NCBI RefSeq assembly: GCF_029968095.1
Contig: NZ_JASCIR010000016.1
Location: 62,001-126,000 of the forward strand
DNA from: Streptomyces solicavernae
GTDB taxonomy: Bacteria > Actinomycetota > Actinomycetes > Streptomycetales > Streptomycetaceae
Length of the DNA stretch: 64,000 nucleotides
Direction: 5' to 3'
A program made the position numbers and the translations under genes. Below the pieces are notes generated by a model, which was not told the origin of the DNA, did not search any database, and saw only the letters and a list, made by a program, of their open reading frames with translations. The stretch's first letter is position 1, and the number at the start of each line of letters is the position of its first letter. Shown piece after piece: positions 33,763 through 42,302 of this stretch.

Positions 33763-34826
33763 GACTTGACCCAGTCCTCACGGTGCTCCGTGATCTTCTT
33801 CGGGTCCATGGTCTTCGGGTCCTCGACCTCGACGCCGAACTTCCGGAACAGCTCGGGCAGTTGGGCGCCCTCACGGACCGGGTTCACGAACATCTGCAGC
33901 GGCATGTCGTCCTGGAACTTCTTGGAGATCAGGAAGTCGATGAGGGCCTTGCCGCCCTTCTCGTTCTTCGCGCCCTTCAGCAGGCCCGCGAACTCGATCT
34001 GCCGGAAGCAGGTCCCGGTGGCGACGCCGGTGGGCGCCTGCTCCGGCTCCGGCTTCACACCGAGGACCTCGACGGGCGGGCTGGACGCGTACGACACGAC
34101 GAGCGGCCGGTCCGCCCCCGCCTTCTTGCCGCCGGCCGAGCCGGAGAACTCCTCGTTGTAGGCCTGCTCCCAGCCGTCGACGACCTTCACGCCGTTGGCC
34201 TTCAGCTTCTTCCAGTAGTCCTGCCAGCCCTGGTCGCCGTACTCGGCGGCGGTGCCGAGGAGGAAGCCGAGGCCGGGCGAGGAGGTCGCGGCGTTCTCGG
34301 TGACGAGGAGGTTCTTGTACTCGGGCTTGATCAGGTCGTCGAAGGTCTTCGGCGGCTCGATGTTCTTGTCGGCGAAGTACTTCCGGTCGTAGTTGACGCA
34401 GATGTCGCCGCTGTCGACGGGCGTGACGTGGTGCTTCTCGTCCACCCGGTACTGGGGCAGCACGTTCTCCAGGCCCTTCGCCTCGTACGGCGTGAACAGG
34501 CCGTTGTCGACGGCGCGGGACAGCAGGGTGTTGTCGACGCCGAAGAGGACGTCGCCCTGCGGGTTGCCCTTGGACAGGACGGCCTTGTTGACGACCTCGC
34601 CGCCGTCGCCGCCCTTGAGGATGTCGACCTTGTACCCGGAGGTCTTCTCGAACTCCTTCAGCACCTCGGGGGAGACGTTGAAGGACGAGTGCGTGACGAG
34701 CGTGACGGTCTTGCCGCCGTCGCCGGAGGCCCCGGAGCCGCCGCTGTCGCCGCAGGCGGCGAGGGTGGAGACGCCGAGCGCCCCGCAGAGGACGACCGTG
34801 CAGACACGCCGAGTATGGATCTTCAT
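33738..34826 (-). CDS. thiamine-binding lipoprotein of the ABC transporter
   Basis: 362 residues, ATG 34826. N-terminal signal with lipobox LAAC (VCTVVLCGALGVSTLAACGD). The mature part matches thiamine/iron-type periplasmic binding proteins (TVTLVTHSSFNVSPEVLKEF, FDDLIKPEYKNLLVTENAAT, EKMF-free C-terminus ending in DWVKSWQSLVLK). It captures thiamine outside the membrane. First gene of the operon, directly behind the TPP riboswitch, whose 3' end GTAGGGAG also supplies the likely ribosome-binding region. Confidence 0.9.
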   Translation of the reverse strand: MKIHTRRVCTVVLCGALGVSTLAACGDSGGSGASGDGGKTVTLVTHSSFNVSPEVLKEFEKTSGYKVDILKGGDGGEVVNKAVLSKGNPQGDVLFGVDNTLLSRAVDNGLFTPYEAKGLENVLPQYRVDEKHHVTPVDSGDICVNYDRKYFADKNIEPPKTFDDLIKPEYKNLLVTENAATSSPGLGFLLGTAAEYGDQGWQDYWKKLKANGVKVVDGWEQAYNEEFSGSAGGKKAGADRPLVVSYASSPPVEVLGVKPEPEQAPTGVATGTCFRQIEFAGLLKGAKNEKGGKALIDFLISKKFQDDMPLQMFVNPVREGAQLPELFRKFGVEVEDPKTMDPKKITEHREDWVKSWQSLVLK

Positions 34827-34837
34827 GACTGGTGCTG

Positions 34838-34924
34838 ACTCCCTACGCCGGTATGACCCGGATCAGGTCCGAGGGTCTGCGGCACCGCCGCACTCTCAGC
34901 GCCCGTCTGGCGCTCCCCTGTCGG
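34838..34924 (-). promoter_or_regulatory. TPP riboswitch (THI element) upstream of the thiamine ABC operon
   Basis: Reading the minus strand, the conserved pieces occur in order: CAGGGGAGCGCC, GGCGCTGAGAGTG, GCAGACCCTCGGACCTGATC, CCGGGTCATACCGGCGTAGG and GAG. These are the CUGAGA pyrimidine-sensing and the ACCUGAUC...GCGUAGGGA pyrophosphate-sensing parts of the THI box. It ends about 12 bases before the ATG at 34826, so binding of thiamine pyrophosphate probably hides the ribosome-binding site and lowers uptake when thiamine is plentiful. Confidence 0.95.
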
Positions 34925-34987
34925 AATTCATTTGTACTAATGCACAGTACTGCACCGGTGCCGGGCGCCCCTGTGCGGGCCCGGGGC

Positions 34988-36094
34988 TCAGCGCTCGGCG
35001 GCGGCGAGCTGCCCGCAGGCCCCGTCGATCTCCTGGCCGCGGGTGTCCCGGATGGTGACGGGCACGCCGTGCGCCGCGATGGCCTCGACGAACGCCTTCT
35101 CGTCCTCGGGCCGCGAGGCCGTCCACTTCGAGCCGGGCGTCGGGTTCAGCGGGATCAGGTTGACGTGCACGCGCTTGCCCTTGAGGAGCCGGCCGAGCCG
35201 GTCGCCGCGCCACGCCTGGTCGTTGATGTCCCGGATGAGGGCGTACTCGATGGAGATGCGGCGGCCCGACTTGTCCGCGTACTCCCAGGCGGCGTCGAGG
35301 ACTTCGCGGACCTTCCACCGGGTGTTGACCGGCACGAGGGTGTCGCGCAGCTCGTCGTCCGGGGCGTGCAGGGAGACCGCGAGGCGGCACTTGAAGCCCT
35401 CGTCGGCGAAGCGCAGCATCGCGGGCACCAGGCCGACCGTGGACACGGTGATGCCGCGCTGCGAGATGCCGAGGCCGTCCGGCTCGGGGTCGGTGAGGCG
35501 GCGGATGGCGCCGACGACGCGGTTGTAGTTGGCGAGGGGTTCGCCCATGCCCATGAACACGATGTTCGACAGCCGCGCGGGACCGCCGGGCACCTCGCCG
35601 TCGCGCAGCGCCCGCATGCCGTCCACGATCTGGTGGACGATCTCCGCGGTGGACAGGTTCCGGTCGAGGCCGGCCTGCCCGGTCGCGCAGAACGGGCAGT
35701 TCATGCCGCAGCCGGCCTGCGAGGAGATGCACATGGTGACCCGGTCCGGGTACCGCATCAGGACGGACTCGACGAGCGTCCCGTCGTGCAGCTTCCACAG
35801 CGTCTTACGGGTGGTGTCGTCGTCACAGCTGATGTGCCGCACGACCGACATCAGGTCGGGCAGCAGCGTCTCCTGCAGCTTGCCGCGGGCGGCGGCGGGG
35901 ATGTCCGTCCACTGCTCGGGGTCGTGCGCGTACCGCGCGAAGTAGTGCTGGGACAGCTGTTTGGCGCGGAACGGCTTCTCGCCGATCTCGGCCACCGCTT
36001 CCTTGCGCTCGGCGGGCGTGAGGTCGGCGAGGTGCCGCGGCGGCTTCTTGGCTCCGCGGGGCGCGACGAAAGTGAGTTCTCCGGGCTTAGGCAT
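34988..36094 (-). CDS. rlmN: 23S rRNA (adenine-2503-C2)-methyltransferase
   Basis: 368 residues. Radical SAM enzyme with the cluster motif QAGCGMNCPFCATGQAGLDR. Also seen: RYPDRVTMCISS before it, IVFMGMGEPLANYNRVVGAI, and the C-terminal catalytic cysteine in IDGACGQLAAAE. It methylates C2 of A2503 in 23S rRNA (and often A37 of tRNA). It is separate from cdsA by about 270 bases containing a terminator and followed by the thiamine operon. Confidence 0.95.
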   Translation of the reverse strand: MPKPGELTFVAPRGAKKPPRHLADLTPAERKEAVAEIGEKPFRAKQLSQHYFARYAHDPEQWTDIPAAARGKLQETLLPDLMSVVRHISCDDDTTRKTLWKLHDGTLVESVLMRYPDRVTMCISSQAGCGMNCPFCATGQAGLDRNLSTAEIVHQIVDGMRALRDGEVPGGPARLSNIVFMGMGEPLANYNRVVGAIRRLTDPEPDGLGISQRGITVSTVGLVPAMLRFADEGFKCRLAVSLHAPDDELRDTLVPVNTRWKVREVLDAAWEYADKSGRRISIEYALIRDINDQAWRGDRLGRLLKGKRVHVNLIPLNPTPGSKWTASRPEDEKAFVEAIAAHGVPVTIRDTRGQEIDGACGQLAAAER

Positions 36095-36303
36095 GACTCC
36101 ACCAGTGTGGCAGATCCACTTGGGGTGACCTGCGGCTCAAGGTTCCCGCAGTGGCCGTTGGCGGTCGTCGTTGGTCGTCGTAGGCCCCCTCGGACGGCCC
36201 ACAGGCGGCCCGGCCGCCGGGCCGCCGCACCCGCGTGACCTGCGTCTCTCACGTGGCGACTGTCTCACGGCGGCTGCCACTCGGGGGTACCTGCGATACG
36301 ACA

Positions 36304-36336
36304 GCGGGCCCGCCGTCCGGGGGGCGGCGGGCCCGC
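36304..36336 (-). terminator. terminator downstream of cdsA
   Basis: GCGGGCCCGCCG (36304-36315) and CGGCGGGCCCGC (36325-36336) form a perfect 12-bp stem, 27 bases past the cdsA stop. The remainder of the 36095-36362 gap holds short GTCGTCGTTGG-type repeats and no recognisable gene. Confidence 0.8.
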
Positions 36337-36362
36337 AACCGTAAGGAAGCAGTACGACGAGG

Positions 36363-37532
36363 TCAGCCGGAGCCGACGAACAGCACGAGCAGCAGCCACA
36401 CCACCGGAGCCGTCGGCAGCAGCGAGTCGAGCCGGTCCATGATCCCGCCGTGGCCGGGAAGCAGGGTGCCCATGTCCTTGATGCCGAGGTCCCGCTTGAT
36501 CATCGACTCGCCGAGGTCGCCGAGGGTCGCGCTCGCCGCCACTGCGAGGCCGAGCAGCAGCCCCTGCCACCAGGAGCCCCCGTCGATCAGGAACTCCATG
36601 CACAGCGCGCCCGCCGCCATCGCGAACGACACCGCGCCGAGCAGCCCCTCGCGGGTCTTGCCGGGGCTGATCCGCGGCGCCAGCTTGTGCTTGCCGAACC
36701 GCCAGCCCACCGCGTACGCGCCGGTGTCGCTGACGACCGTCAGGACCAGGAACGTCAGCACCCGCCAGGCGCCGTCGTCCGCGGTCAGCATCATCGACAC
36801 GAACGTCGCGAGGAACGGCACGTAGAACGCGGCGAACACACCGGCCGTGACGTCCCGCAGATAACCTCCGGGCGGTTCCGTCATGCGCCACACCAGGACC
36901 GCGAGCGCCGTGAGCGCCATCGCCACCCAGGCGCCCTCGGCGCCCCGGGCGTACCCGGCGACGACCATCGCCGCGCCGCCGATCGCGAGCGGCACCAGCG
37001 GAGCCCTGATCTCCTTGCGCTCCTGCAGCCGCGACGTCAGCTCCCACAGGCCGACGACCACGGCGACCGCGATCACACCGACGAACACGGCCTTGACGAC
37101 GAACAACGACGCCACGATGACCGCGCCGAGTCCGGCGCCGACCCCTATGGCCGCCCGCAGATCGCGGCCCGCACGCTTCTTCTGAGGCGGCTGCGGAACC
37201 TGAGGTGTGGGACTGGCCATGGGCTCCTGCGGCATCTCGTCGCGGAACAAGGGGCCACTCGTCAGAGCGGCCCCCGCCTCGCTGTCGAACCGGTCTGCAG
37301 CGGCTCCCCCGGTGCCGGGTGCTCTCCCGGTGCCGGGTGCTCCCCCGGTGCCGGGTGCTCCCCCGGTGCCGGGCAGCTCGGACATCCCGGGGACGACCGG
37401 CATGGGCCGAGTCCGCTGCGCGTCGGCCTCATCGTAGGCAGCACCCGCAGGGGGGCGCCCCTGGGCGGGGCCCGTCTCGGGCGGTTCCCCATAACCGGCC
37501 TGCGGCGGAGCCCCCCACGAAGAGTCGTTCAT
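36363..37532 (-). CDS. cdsA: phosphatidate cytidylyltransferase (CDP-diglyceride synthase)
   Basis: 389 residues. The enzyme makes CDP-diacylglycerol from phosphatidate and CTP in the membrane. Seen: a long disordered N-terminus (about 1-135) with a four-copy Gly-Thr-Gly-Gly-Ala-Pro repeat, then about eight membrane helices, and the family signature SMIKRDLGIKDMGTLLPGHG continuing GIMDRLDSLLP near the C-terminus. ATG overlaps the frr stop by one base (TGATG), so it is coupled to frr. Confidence 0.95.
   Translation of the reverse strand: MNDSSWGAPPQAGYGEPPETGPAQGRPPAGAAYDEADAQRTRPMPVVPGMSELPGTGGAPGTGGAPGTGRAPGTGGAAADRFDSEAGAALTSGPLFRDEMPQEPMASPTPQVPQPPQKKRAGRDLRAAIGVGAGLGAVIVASLFVVKAVFVGVIAVAVVVGLWELTSRLQERKEIRAPLVPLAIGGAAMVVAGYARGAEGAWVAMALTALAVLVWRMTEPPGGYLRDVTAGVFAAFYVPFLATFVSMMLTADDGAWRVLTFLVLTVVSDTGAYAVGWRFGKHKLAPRISPGKTREGLLGAVSFAMAAGALCMEFLIDGGSWWQGLLLGLAVAASATLGDLGESMIKRDLGIKDMGTLLPGHGGIMDRLDSLLPTAPVVWLLLVLFVGSG
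37306..37373. repeat. 18-bp tandem repeat x4 inside cdsA
   Basis: The unit CCCCCGGTGCCGGGTGCT (plus strand) is repeated at 37306, 37324 (one base changed), 37342 and 37360 (incomplete). It encodes PGTGGA-like repeats in the disordered N-terminal tail of CdsA, outside the catalytic part. Confidence 0.95.
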
Positions 37533-38089
37533 CAGACCTCTAGCAGCTCGGCTTCCTTGTGCTTGAGCAGCTCGTCCACCTGCGCGACGTACTTCGCGGT
37601 GGTGTCGTCGAGCTCCTTCTCCGCGCGACGGCCCTCGTCCTCACCGACCTCGCCGTCCTTGACGGCCTTGTCGATGGTGTCCTTGGCCTTGCGGCGCACC
37701 GAGCGGATCGAGACCTTGGAGTCCTCGGCCTTGGTCTTGGCGACCTTGATGTACTCGCGGCGGCGCTCCTCGGTCAGCTCCGGGAACGTCACTCGGATGA
37801 TGTGGCCGTCGTTGCTCGGGTTGACGCCCAGGTCCGAGTCGCGGATGGCCTGCTCGATGTTGCGCAGCGCGCTCTTGTCGAACGGCGTCACCACGGCCAT
37901 GCGCGGCTCCGGCACGGAGAACGAGGCCAGCTGGTTGATCGGCGTCAGCGCCCCGTAGTAGTCGGCCACGATCTTGTTGAACATCGCCGGGTGCGCCCGC
38001 CCCGTACGGATTGCGGCGAAGTCCTCCTTGGCGACCACGACGGCCTTCTCCATCTTCTCCTCGGCTTCGAGGAGGGTCTCTTCGATCAC
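37532..38089 (-). CDS. frr: ribosome recycling factor
   Basis: 185 residues from GTG 38089 (reads VIEETLLEAEEKME), with AGGAG upstream; this length is exactly that of the family. Seen: RTGRAHPAMFNKIVADYYGA, IRVTFPELTEERRREYIKVA and a C-terminal helix. It splits post-termination ribosomes together with EF-G. It lies between pyrH and cdsA in the usual order, 154 bases after pyrH. Confidence 0.96.
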   Translation of the reverse strand: MIEETLLEAEEKMEKAVVVAKEDFAAIRTGRAHPAMFNKIVADYYGALTPINQLASFSVPEPRMAVVTPFDKSALRNIEQAIRDSDLGVNPSNDGHIIRVTFPELTEERRREYIKVAKTKAEDSKVSIRSVRRKAKDTIDKAVKDGEVGEDEGRRAEKELDDTTAKYVAQVDELLKHKEAELLEV

Positions 38090-38243
38090 CACTTGCTCCT
38101 GCGTGTCTTGAGTGGGCTGGGGGCACCCCGCGCGTCCCGTCCGCGGGTACGGCAAGGGCACCGGCTGCGTCGCGTCTCTTCCTGCACGGTGTCCGACCGG
38201 CAGGACATTGTCCATCCCCCGGACCGGGCCCGGGAGATGAGGG

Positions 38244-39011
38244 TCAGGACCGGGTGCCCTGGTCGCTCACGAGAGTGCCGATCTTCTCACCCTTGACGGC
38301 GCGGGCGATATTGCCCTCCGCCAGCAACTCGAAGACCAGGATGGGAAGGCTGTTGTCCCGGCACAGCGTGATGGCGGTCATGTCGGCCACCTTCAGGTCC
38401 CGGGTGATGACCTCGCCGTACCCCAGCGCGTCGAACTTCACCGCGTCGGGGTTCTTCTTCGGGTCCGAGTCGTACACCCCGTCGACGCCGTTCTTGCCCA
38501 TCAGCATCGCCTCGGCGTCGATCTCCAGGGCGCGCTGCGCGGCGGTGGTGTCGGTGGAGAAGTACGGCATGCCCATACCGGCACCGAAGATCACCACGCG
38601 GCCCTTCTCCAGGTGCCGCACGGCCCGCAGCGGAATGTACGGCTCGGCGACCTGACCCATCGTGATGGCGGTCTGCACCCGGCTGTCGATGCCTTCCTTC
38701 TCCAGGAAGTCCTGCAGGGCAAGGCAGTTCATGACCGTGCCGAGCATGCCCATGTAGTCCGAGCGGGCCCGGTCCATGCCGCGCTGCTGCAGCTCGGCGC
38801 CGCGGAAGAAGTTGCCGCCGCCGATGACGACGGCGATCTGCGCGCCGTCCCGCACCACGGCCGCGATCTCGCGGGCGATGGCGTGCACCACGTCGGGGTC
38901 GACGCCCAGACCGCCGCCGCCGGCGAACGCCTCACCGGAGAGCTTCAGCAGAAATCGGCCGGTCGTTTTGCCGGTCGTTTTACCGTCGCCGCTTTGGTCG
39001 GCCTTGGTCAT
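38244..39011 (-). CDS. pyrH: UMP kinase
   Basis: 255 residues from ATG 39011. Amino-acid kinase family: FLLKLSGEAFAGGGGLGVDP, IAVVIGGGNFFRGAELQQRG, DYMGMLGTVMNCLALQDFLE, and FGAGMGMPYFSTDTTAAQRA. It phosphorylates UMP to UDP. The first 16 residues hold a short duplicated GKTTGKTTG. It is separated from tsf by a terminator hairpin, so it may have its own promoter in the gap 39093-39202 or depend on read-through. Confidence 0.95.
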   Translation of the reverse strand: MTKADQSGDGKTTGKTTGRFLLKLSGEAFAGGGGLGVDPDVVHAIAREIAAVVRDGAQIAVVIGGGNFFRGAELQQRGMDRARSDYMGMLGTVMNCLALQDFLEKEGIDSRVQTAITMGQVAEPYIPLRAVRHLEKGRVVIFGAGMGMPYFSTDTTAAQRALEIDAEAMLMGKNGVDGVYDSDPKKNPDAVKFDALGYGEVITRDLKVADMTAITLCRDNSLPILVFELLAEGNIARAVKGEKIGTLVSDQGTRS

Positions 39012-39050
39012 GGGGAGATCTCGCTCTCTTGCGTGGCACACATACAAGAA

Positions 39051-39092
39051 GGCCATTGCCGGGGGTACTTGCGTCCCACTGCGGCAATGGCC
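39051..39092 (-). terminator. terminator between tsf and pyrH
   Basis: GGCCATTGCCG (39051-39061) pairs with CGGCAATGGCC (39082-39092). On the minus strand the stem is followed by TTCTTGTATG, a weak T-rich tail. It would end rpsB-tsf transcripts while allowing some read-through into pyrH-frr-cdsA. Confidence 0.8.
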
Positions 39093-39202
39093 TCCTCGTC
39101 AGATCTGCGGCCGCCCGGCGCCCACGGCACTCCGCGGGCGCATCCTGTCCCGGACGGCTGCTGTCGACCCTAGCGGGGTCTTGAGTCGAGCGCGGTACGG
39201 AC

Positions 39203-40039
39203 TCAGATGCCGACCTTGATGCGCGAGAAGCGCTTCAGGCTGACACCGGCCTCCTTGAGGACCTGCTCGACGGACTTCTTGCTGTCAAGGGCGTACGGCT
39301 GGCCGAGCAGCGTGGCGTCCTTGAAGAACGCGTTGACGCGACCCTCGACGATCTTCGGGAGCGCGGCCTCCGGCTTGCCCTCGGCGCGCGTGGTCTCCTC
39401 GGCGACGCGACGCTCGGACTCCACGACCTCGGCCGGGACGTCCTCACGGGTCAGGTACTTCGGAGCGAACGCGGCGATGTGCTGCGCGATGCCCTTGGCG
39501 AGGTCCGCGTCGGCCTTGTCCAGCTCGACCAGAACACCGATCTGCGGCGGCAGGTCGGGCATCGTGCGGTGCATGTACGCCGAGACGAAAGCGCCGGAGA
39601 ACTGGGCGAAGCGGTCCAGGACGATCTTCTCGCCCAGGAGGGCGTTGGCCTCGTCGACGTACGCCTGCACGGTCTTGCCGGCCTCGATCTCGGACGCGAG
39701 CAGCGCCTCGATGTCGGCGGGCTTGGTGGCGGCGACGTGCGCGGCGAGCGCGCCCGCGACAGCCTGGAACTTCTCACCCTTGGCGACGAAGTCCGTCTCG
39801 CACTTCAGCTCGACGATGACACCCGAGGTGTTGTCGTCGGCGATCACGGAGACCACGGCGCCGTTCTCGGCGCTGCGGCCCTCGCGCTTGGCGACGCCCT
39901 TCTGGCCCTTGATACGAAGCGCCTCGACGGCCTTGTCGACGTTGCCCTCGGCCTCGTCGAGCGCCTTCTTGCAGTCCATCATGCCTACGCCGGTGAGCTC
40001 CCGGAGCTTCTTGACGTCGGCGGCGGTGTAGTTCGCCAT
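39203..40039 (-). CDS. tsf: translation elongation factor Ts
   Basis: 278 residues. N-terminal UBA-like domain with the signature LRELTGVGMMDCKKALDEAE, then the TDFVA-type motif in IVELKCETDFVAKGEKFQAV and the dimer-type C-terminal half (FAQFSGAFVSAYMHRTMPDL). It is the guanine nucleotide exchange factor for EF-Tu. It is the second gene of the rpsB-tsf operon, with an internal hairpin in the 185-base spacer. Confidence 0.97.
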   Translation of the reverse strand: MANYTAADVKKLRELTGVGMMDCKKALDEAEGNVDKAVEALRIKGQKGVAKREGRSAENGAVVSVIADDNTSGVIVELKCETDFVAKGEKFQAVAGALAAHVAATKPADIEALLASEIEAGKTVQAYVDEANALLGEKIVLDRFAQFSGAFVSAYMHRTMPDLPPQIGVLVELDKADADLAKGIAQHIAAFAPKYLTREDVPAEVVESERRVAEETTRAEGKPEAALPKIVEGRVNAFFKDATLLGQPYALDSKKSVEQVLKEAGVSLKRFSRIKVGI

Positions 40040-40158
40040 GATTCAGTGAATCTTTCTCGAAGTCTGTGACGGCCGCCGGGCTCGAACACCTGCGACCAGA
40101 GATCTGCGGGTCAGCGGTTCAGAGGTTCAGCGGTTCAGCGGGTTCCACGTGACGGGTC

Positions 40159-40188
40159 GACGGCGGGGGCACATCGGCCCCCGCCGTC
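40159..40188 (-). terminator. attenuator hairpin between rpsB and tsf
   Basis: GACGGCGGGGGC (40159-40170) and GCCCCCGCCGTC (40177-40188) form a perfect 12-bp stem with a six-base loop. A hairpin in this position commonly reduces tsf relative to rpsB mRNA. The rest of the spacer holds short GGTTCAGC repeats around 40110-40142. Confidence 0.75.
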
Positions 40189-40224
40189 ACCTACCGAAGC
40201 TGTGACCTTGTGACCGGTGAAAGG

Positions 40225-41178
40225 TCAGGCCTGCTCGGCGGCCGGGGCGTCGGCAGCCGGGGCGTCAGCGGCCGGAGCCTCGGCAGCGGGAGCCTCGGCA
40301 GCGGCCTCGGCCGGCTTCTCCGCCTCGGCGGCCTTCTCGGCCTCGGCCGGCTTGTCGGCCTCGGCGGCCTTCTCGGCCTCGGCCGGCTTGTCGGCCTCGG
40401 CCTTCTTCTCGCCCTCAAGCAGGTCGCGCTCCCACTCGGCCAGCGGCTCGCCCGCGGCCTTCTCGCCCTTGCCCTCACCGGCACCGCCGGAGCGGGCGAT
40501 CAGGCCCTCCGCGACGGCGTCGGCGATGACACGGGTGAGCAGCGTGACGGAGCGGATCGCGTCGTCGTTGCCGGGGATCTTGTAGTCGACCTCGTCGGGG
40601 TCGCAGTTGGTGTCGAGGATCGCGACGACCGGAATGTTCAGCTTCCGGGCCTCACCAACGGCGATGTGCTCCTTCTTGGTGTCCACGATCCAGACGGCGC
40701 TGGGCACCTTCTGCATCTCGCGGATACCGCCGAGGGTCTTCTCCAGCTTGGCCTTCTCACGCGAGAGGACCAGGAGCTCCTTCTTGGTGAGGCCGGACGC
40801 GGCCACATCCTCGAAGTCGATCTGCTCAAGCTCCTTCAGGCGCTGCAGGCGCTTGTAGACCGTCGAGAAGTTGGTGAGCATGCCGCCCAGCCAGCGCTGG
40901 TTGACGAAGGGCATGCCGACGCGGGTCGCCTGCTCGGCGATCGCCTCCTGGGCCTGCTTCTTCGTACCCACGAACATGACCGTGCCGCCGTGGGCGACGG
41001 TCTCCTTGACGAACTCGTAGGCGCGGTCGATGTACGACAGCGACTGGAGCAGGTCGATGATGTAGATGCCGTTGCGCTCCGTGAAGATGAAACGCTTCAT
41101 CTTCGGGTTCCAACGACGGGTCTGGTGACCGAAGTGGACGCCGCTTTCCAGCAGCTCCCGCATCGTGACGACGGCCAT
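40225..41178 (-). CDS. rpsB: 30S ribosomal protein S2
   Basis: 317 residues from ATG 41178 (MAVVTMRELLESGVHFGHQT). Also seen: RWNPKMKRFIFTERNGIYII and VAILDTNCDPDEVDYKIPGN, all core S2 sequence. The core ends around residue 250; the last 65 residues are an Ala/Glu/Lys/Pro repeat (EKAAEADKPAEAEKAAEAEK) with an Ala-Pro-Ala tail, an extension seen in actinobacterial S2 but repeat-rich here. First gene of the operon with tsf. Confidence 0.97.
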   Translation of the reverse strand: MAVVTMRELLESGVHFGHQTRRWNPKMKRFIFTERNGIYIIDLLQSLSYIDRAYEFVKETVAHGGTVMFVGTKKQAQEAIAEQATRVGMPFVNQRWLGGMLTNFSTVYKRLQRLKELEQIDFEDVAASGLTKKELLVLSREKAKLEKTLGGIREMQKVPSAVWIVDTKKEHIAVGEARKLNIPVVAILDTNCDPDEVDYKIPGNDDAIRSVTLLTRVIADAVAEGLIARSGGAGEGKGEKAAGEPLAEWERDLLEGEKKAEADKPAEAEKAAEADKPAEAEKAAEAEKPAEAAAEAPAAEAPAADAPAADAPAAEQA

Positions 41179-41264
41179 GGCCGTACTCCTTGTTTTTCTC
41201 GGTTGTGTCCTGACACCCCGGCGCGCGCCATGCCACGTACCTGCGTACGGGACCGAGGGGCGCT

Positions 41265-41293
41265 GACACCTTCCGGCTCTGCAGCCAGGTGTC
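41265..41293 (-). promoter_or_regulatory. leader hairpin of rpsB with candidate promoter upstream
   Basis: GACACC(T) and (A)GGTGTC at 41265-41271 and 41287-41293, with an inner GGCT/AGCC pair, form a stem-loop in the roughly 155-base leader. A minus-strand -10 TACACT sits at 41336-41341. Autoregulation by S2 through a leader is known in other bacteria; here it is only a possibility. Confidence 0.45.
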
Positions 41294-41447
41294 GGGGCGT
41301 GCGAAGTCGACCCGGTGACCCGGATCGCCACAAGAAGTGTACGGGACCCGCGACGTACCGGGTGACGCCGATATCCACAACCGGCCAGTTATCCACAGAT
41401 CCGCACCAAGATCACCGCCACCGAGCCCACTTCGGCAGACTCCACCC

Positions 41448-42194
41448 ATGCACTTCGCACCCCGAAAACCCCGGACACGGCCACGGCCACGGCCACCAAC
41501 CCTGGTCCCGGCTCGGGCTCGGGCTCGGGCTCGGGCTCTGACGCCCCGGCTGGCGCTGGCTCGGGCTCTGGCGCTGGCGCTCGCCGCCCCGGCTGTGATC
41601 TCGGCGGCCGCCGGGAGTCATGTGGGCGGCACACCGGTGCGGGCTGCCGAGGCCGGGGGCACGGCGCCGCCGGCCACGGCACCGGCCACGCCTCCTGCTG
41701 CGGTCACGCCCACGCCGCCCGGCGACCGGGCCTGGCCCGTCCGCGCCCTGATCGTCCGCGGCTGGGACCCACCGGCCACGCCCTACGGCCCCGGCCACCG
41801 CGGCATCGACCTCGCCGCACCACGCGGAACCGACGTACGCGCGGCCGCACCCGGCCGCATCAGCTACGTCGGACGCATCGCGGACAGAGGAGTCCTCACC
41901 ATCGACCACACCGGAACCGGAGACCCACCCCTGCGCACCACGTACGAACCCGTACACGCCCTCGTCGACAAGGGTGATGAAGTAGCCGCAGGAGACGTCA
42001 TCGGCACCGTGGAACGCCCGGCGTCAGCCGCCGACGCCCATTGCCCGCGATCCTGCCTGCACTGGGGCCTGCGGCGCGGCGCGACGTACCTCGACCCGCT
42101 CACGCTGCTGCCGCCACAACTCCTCAGCCGAGGGCCTTCCAGGCTGCTGCCGGTTTGGGGGTCGGGGAAGGGGTCGGAGTCAGGGACGAGGTAG
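41448..42194 (+). CDS. secreted M23 (LytM-type) metallopeptidase
   Basis: 248 residues from ATG 41448. The N-terminus is very Arg-rich (PARARARARALTPRLALARA) and leads into a hydrophobic signal stretch ALALALAAPAVISAAAG. The C-terminal half is a LytM domain: YGPGHRGIDLAAPRGTDVRA (His and Asp zinc ligands) and CPRSCLHWGLRRGATYLDPL, where the first His of the usual HxH is Cys. It probably cuts peptidoglycan cross-bridges or regulates amidases outside the membrane. The charged stretch is encoded by a GGGCTC 6-bp repeat (41510-41538). Confidence 0.85.
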   Translation: MHFAPRKPRTRPRPRPPTLVPARARARARALTPRLALARALALALAAPAVISAAAGSHVGGTPVRAAEAGGTAPPATAPATPPAAVTPTPPGDRAWPVRALIVRGWDPPATPYGPGHRGIDLAAPRGTDVRAAAPGRISYVGRIADRGVLTIDHTGTGDPPLRTTYEPVHALVDKGDEVAAGDVIGTVERPASAADAHCPRSCLHWGLRRGATYLDPLTLLPPQLLSRGPSRLLPVWGSGKGSESGTR

Positions 42195-42302
42195 ATCCGA
42201 GTCCTCCGGCCCGGCCGCGCCCAACGCCAACGACTCGACGAAGGCACTCCAGCCGCCTTCCGTCATACGGATCTCGGGACGGCCGAGGTCCTCTGTGCAC
42301 TG

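Noticed and set aside
34961..34984. CCGGGC/GCCCGG hairpin between rlmN and the thiamine operon as a terminator
   Set aside because: Six pairs with a 12-base loop and no T-run; too weak to call.
42180..42300. Minus-strand frame ending ...RPEIRMTEGGWSAFVESLALG, resembling the C-terminus of a DUF397-type small protein
   Set aside because: Only about 40 residues, no start with a ribosome site, the upstream part is the G/C-run tract, and it overlaps the end of the M23 gene. At most a decayed remnant.
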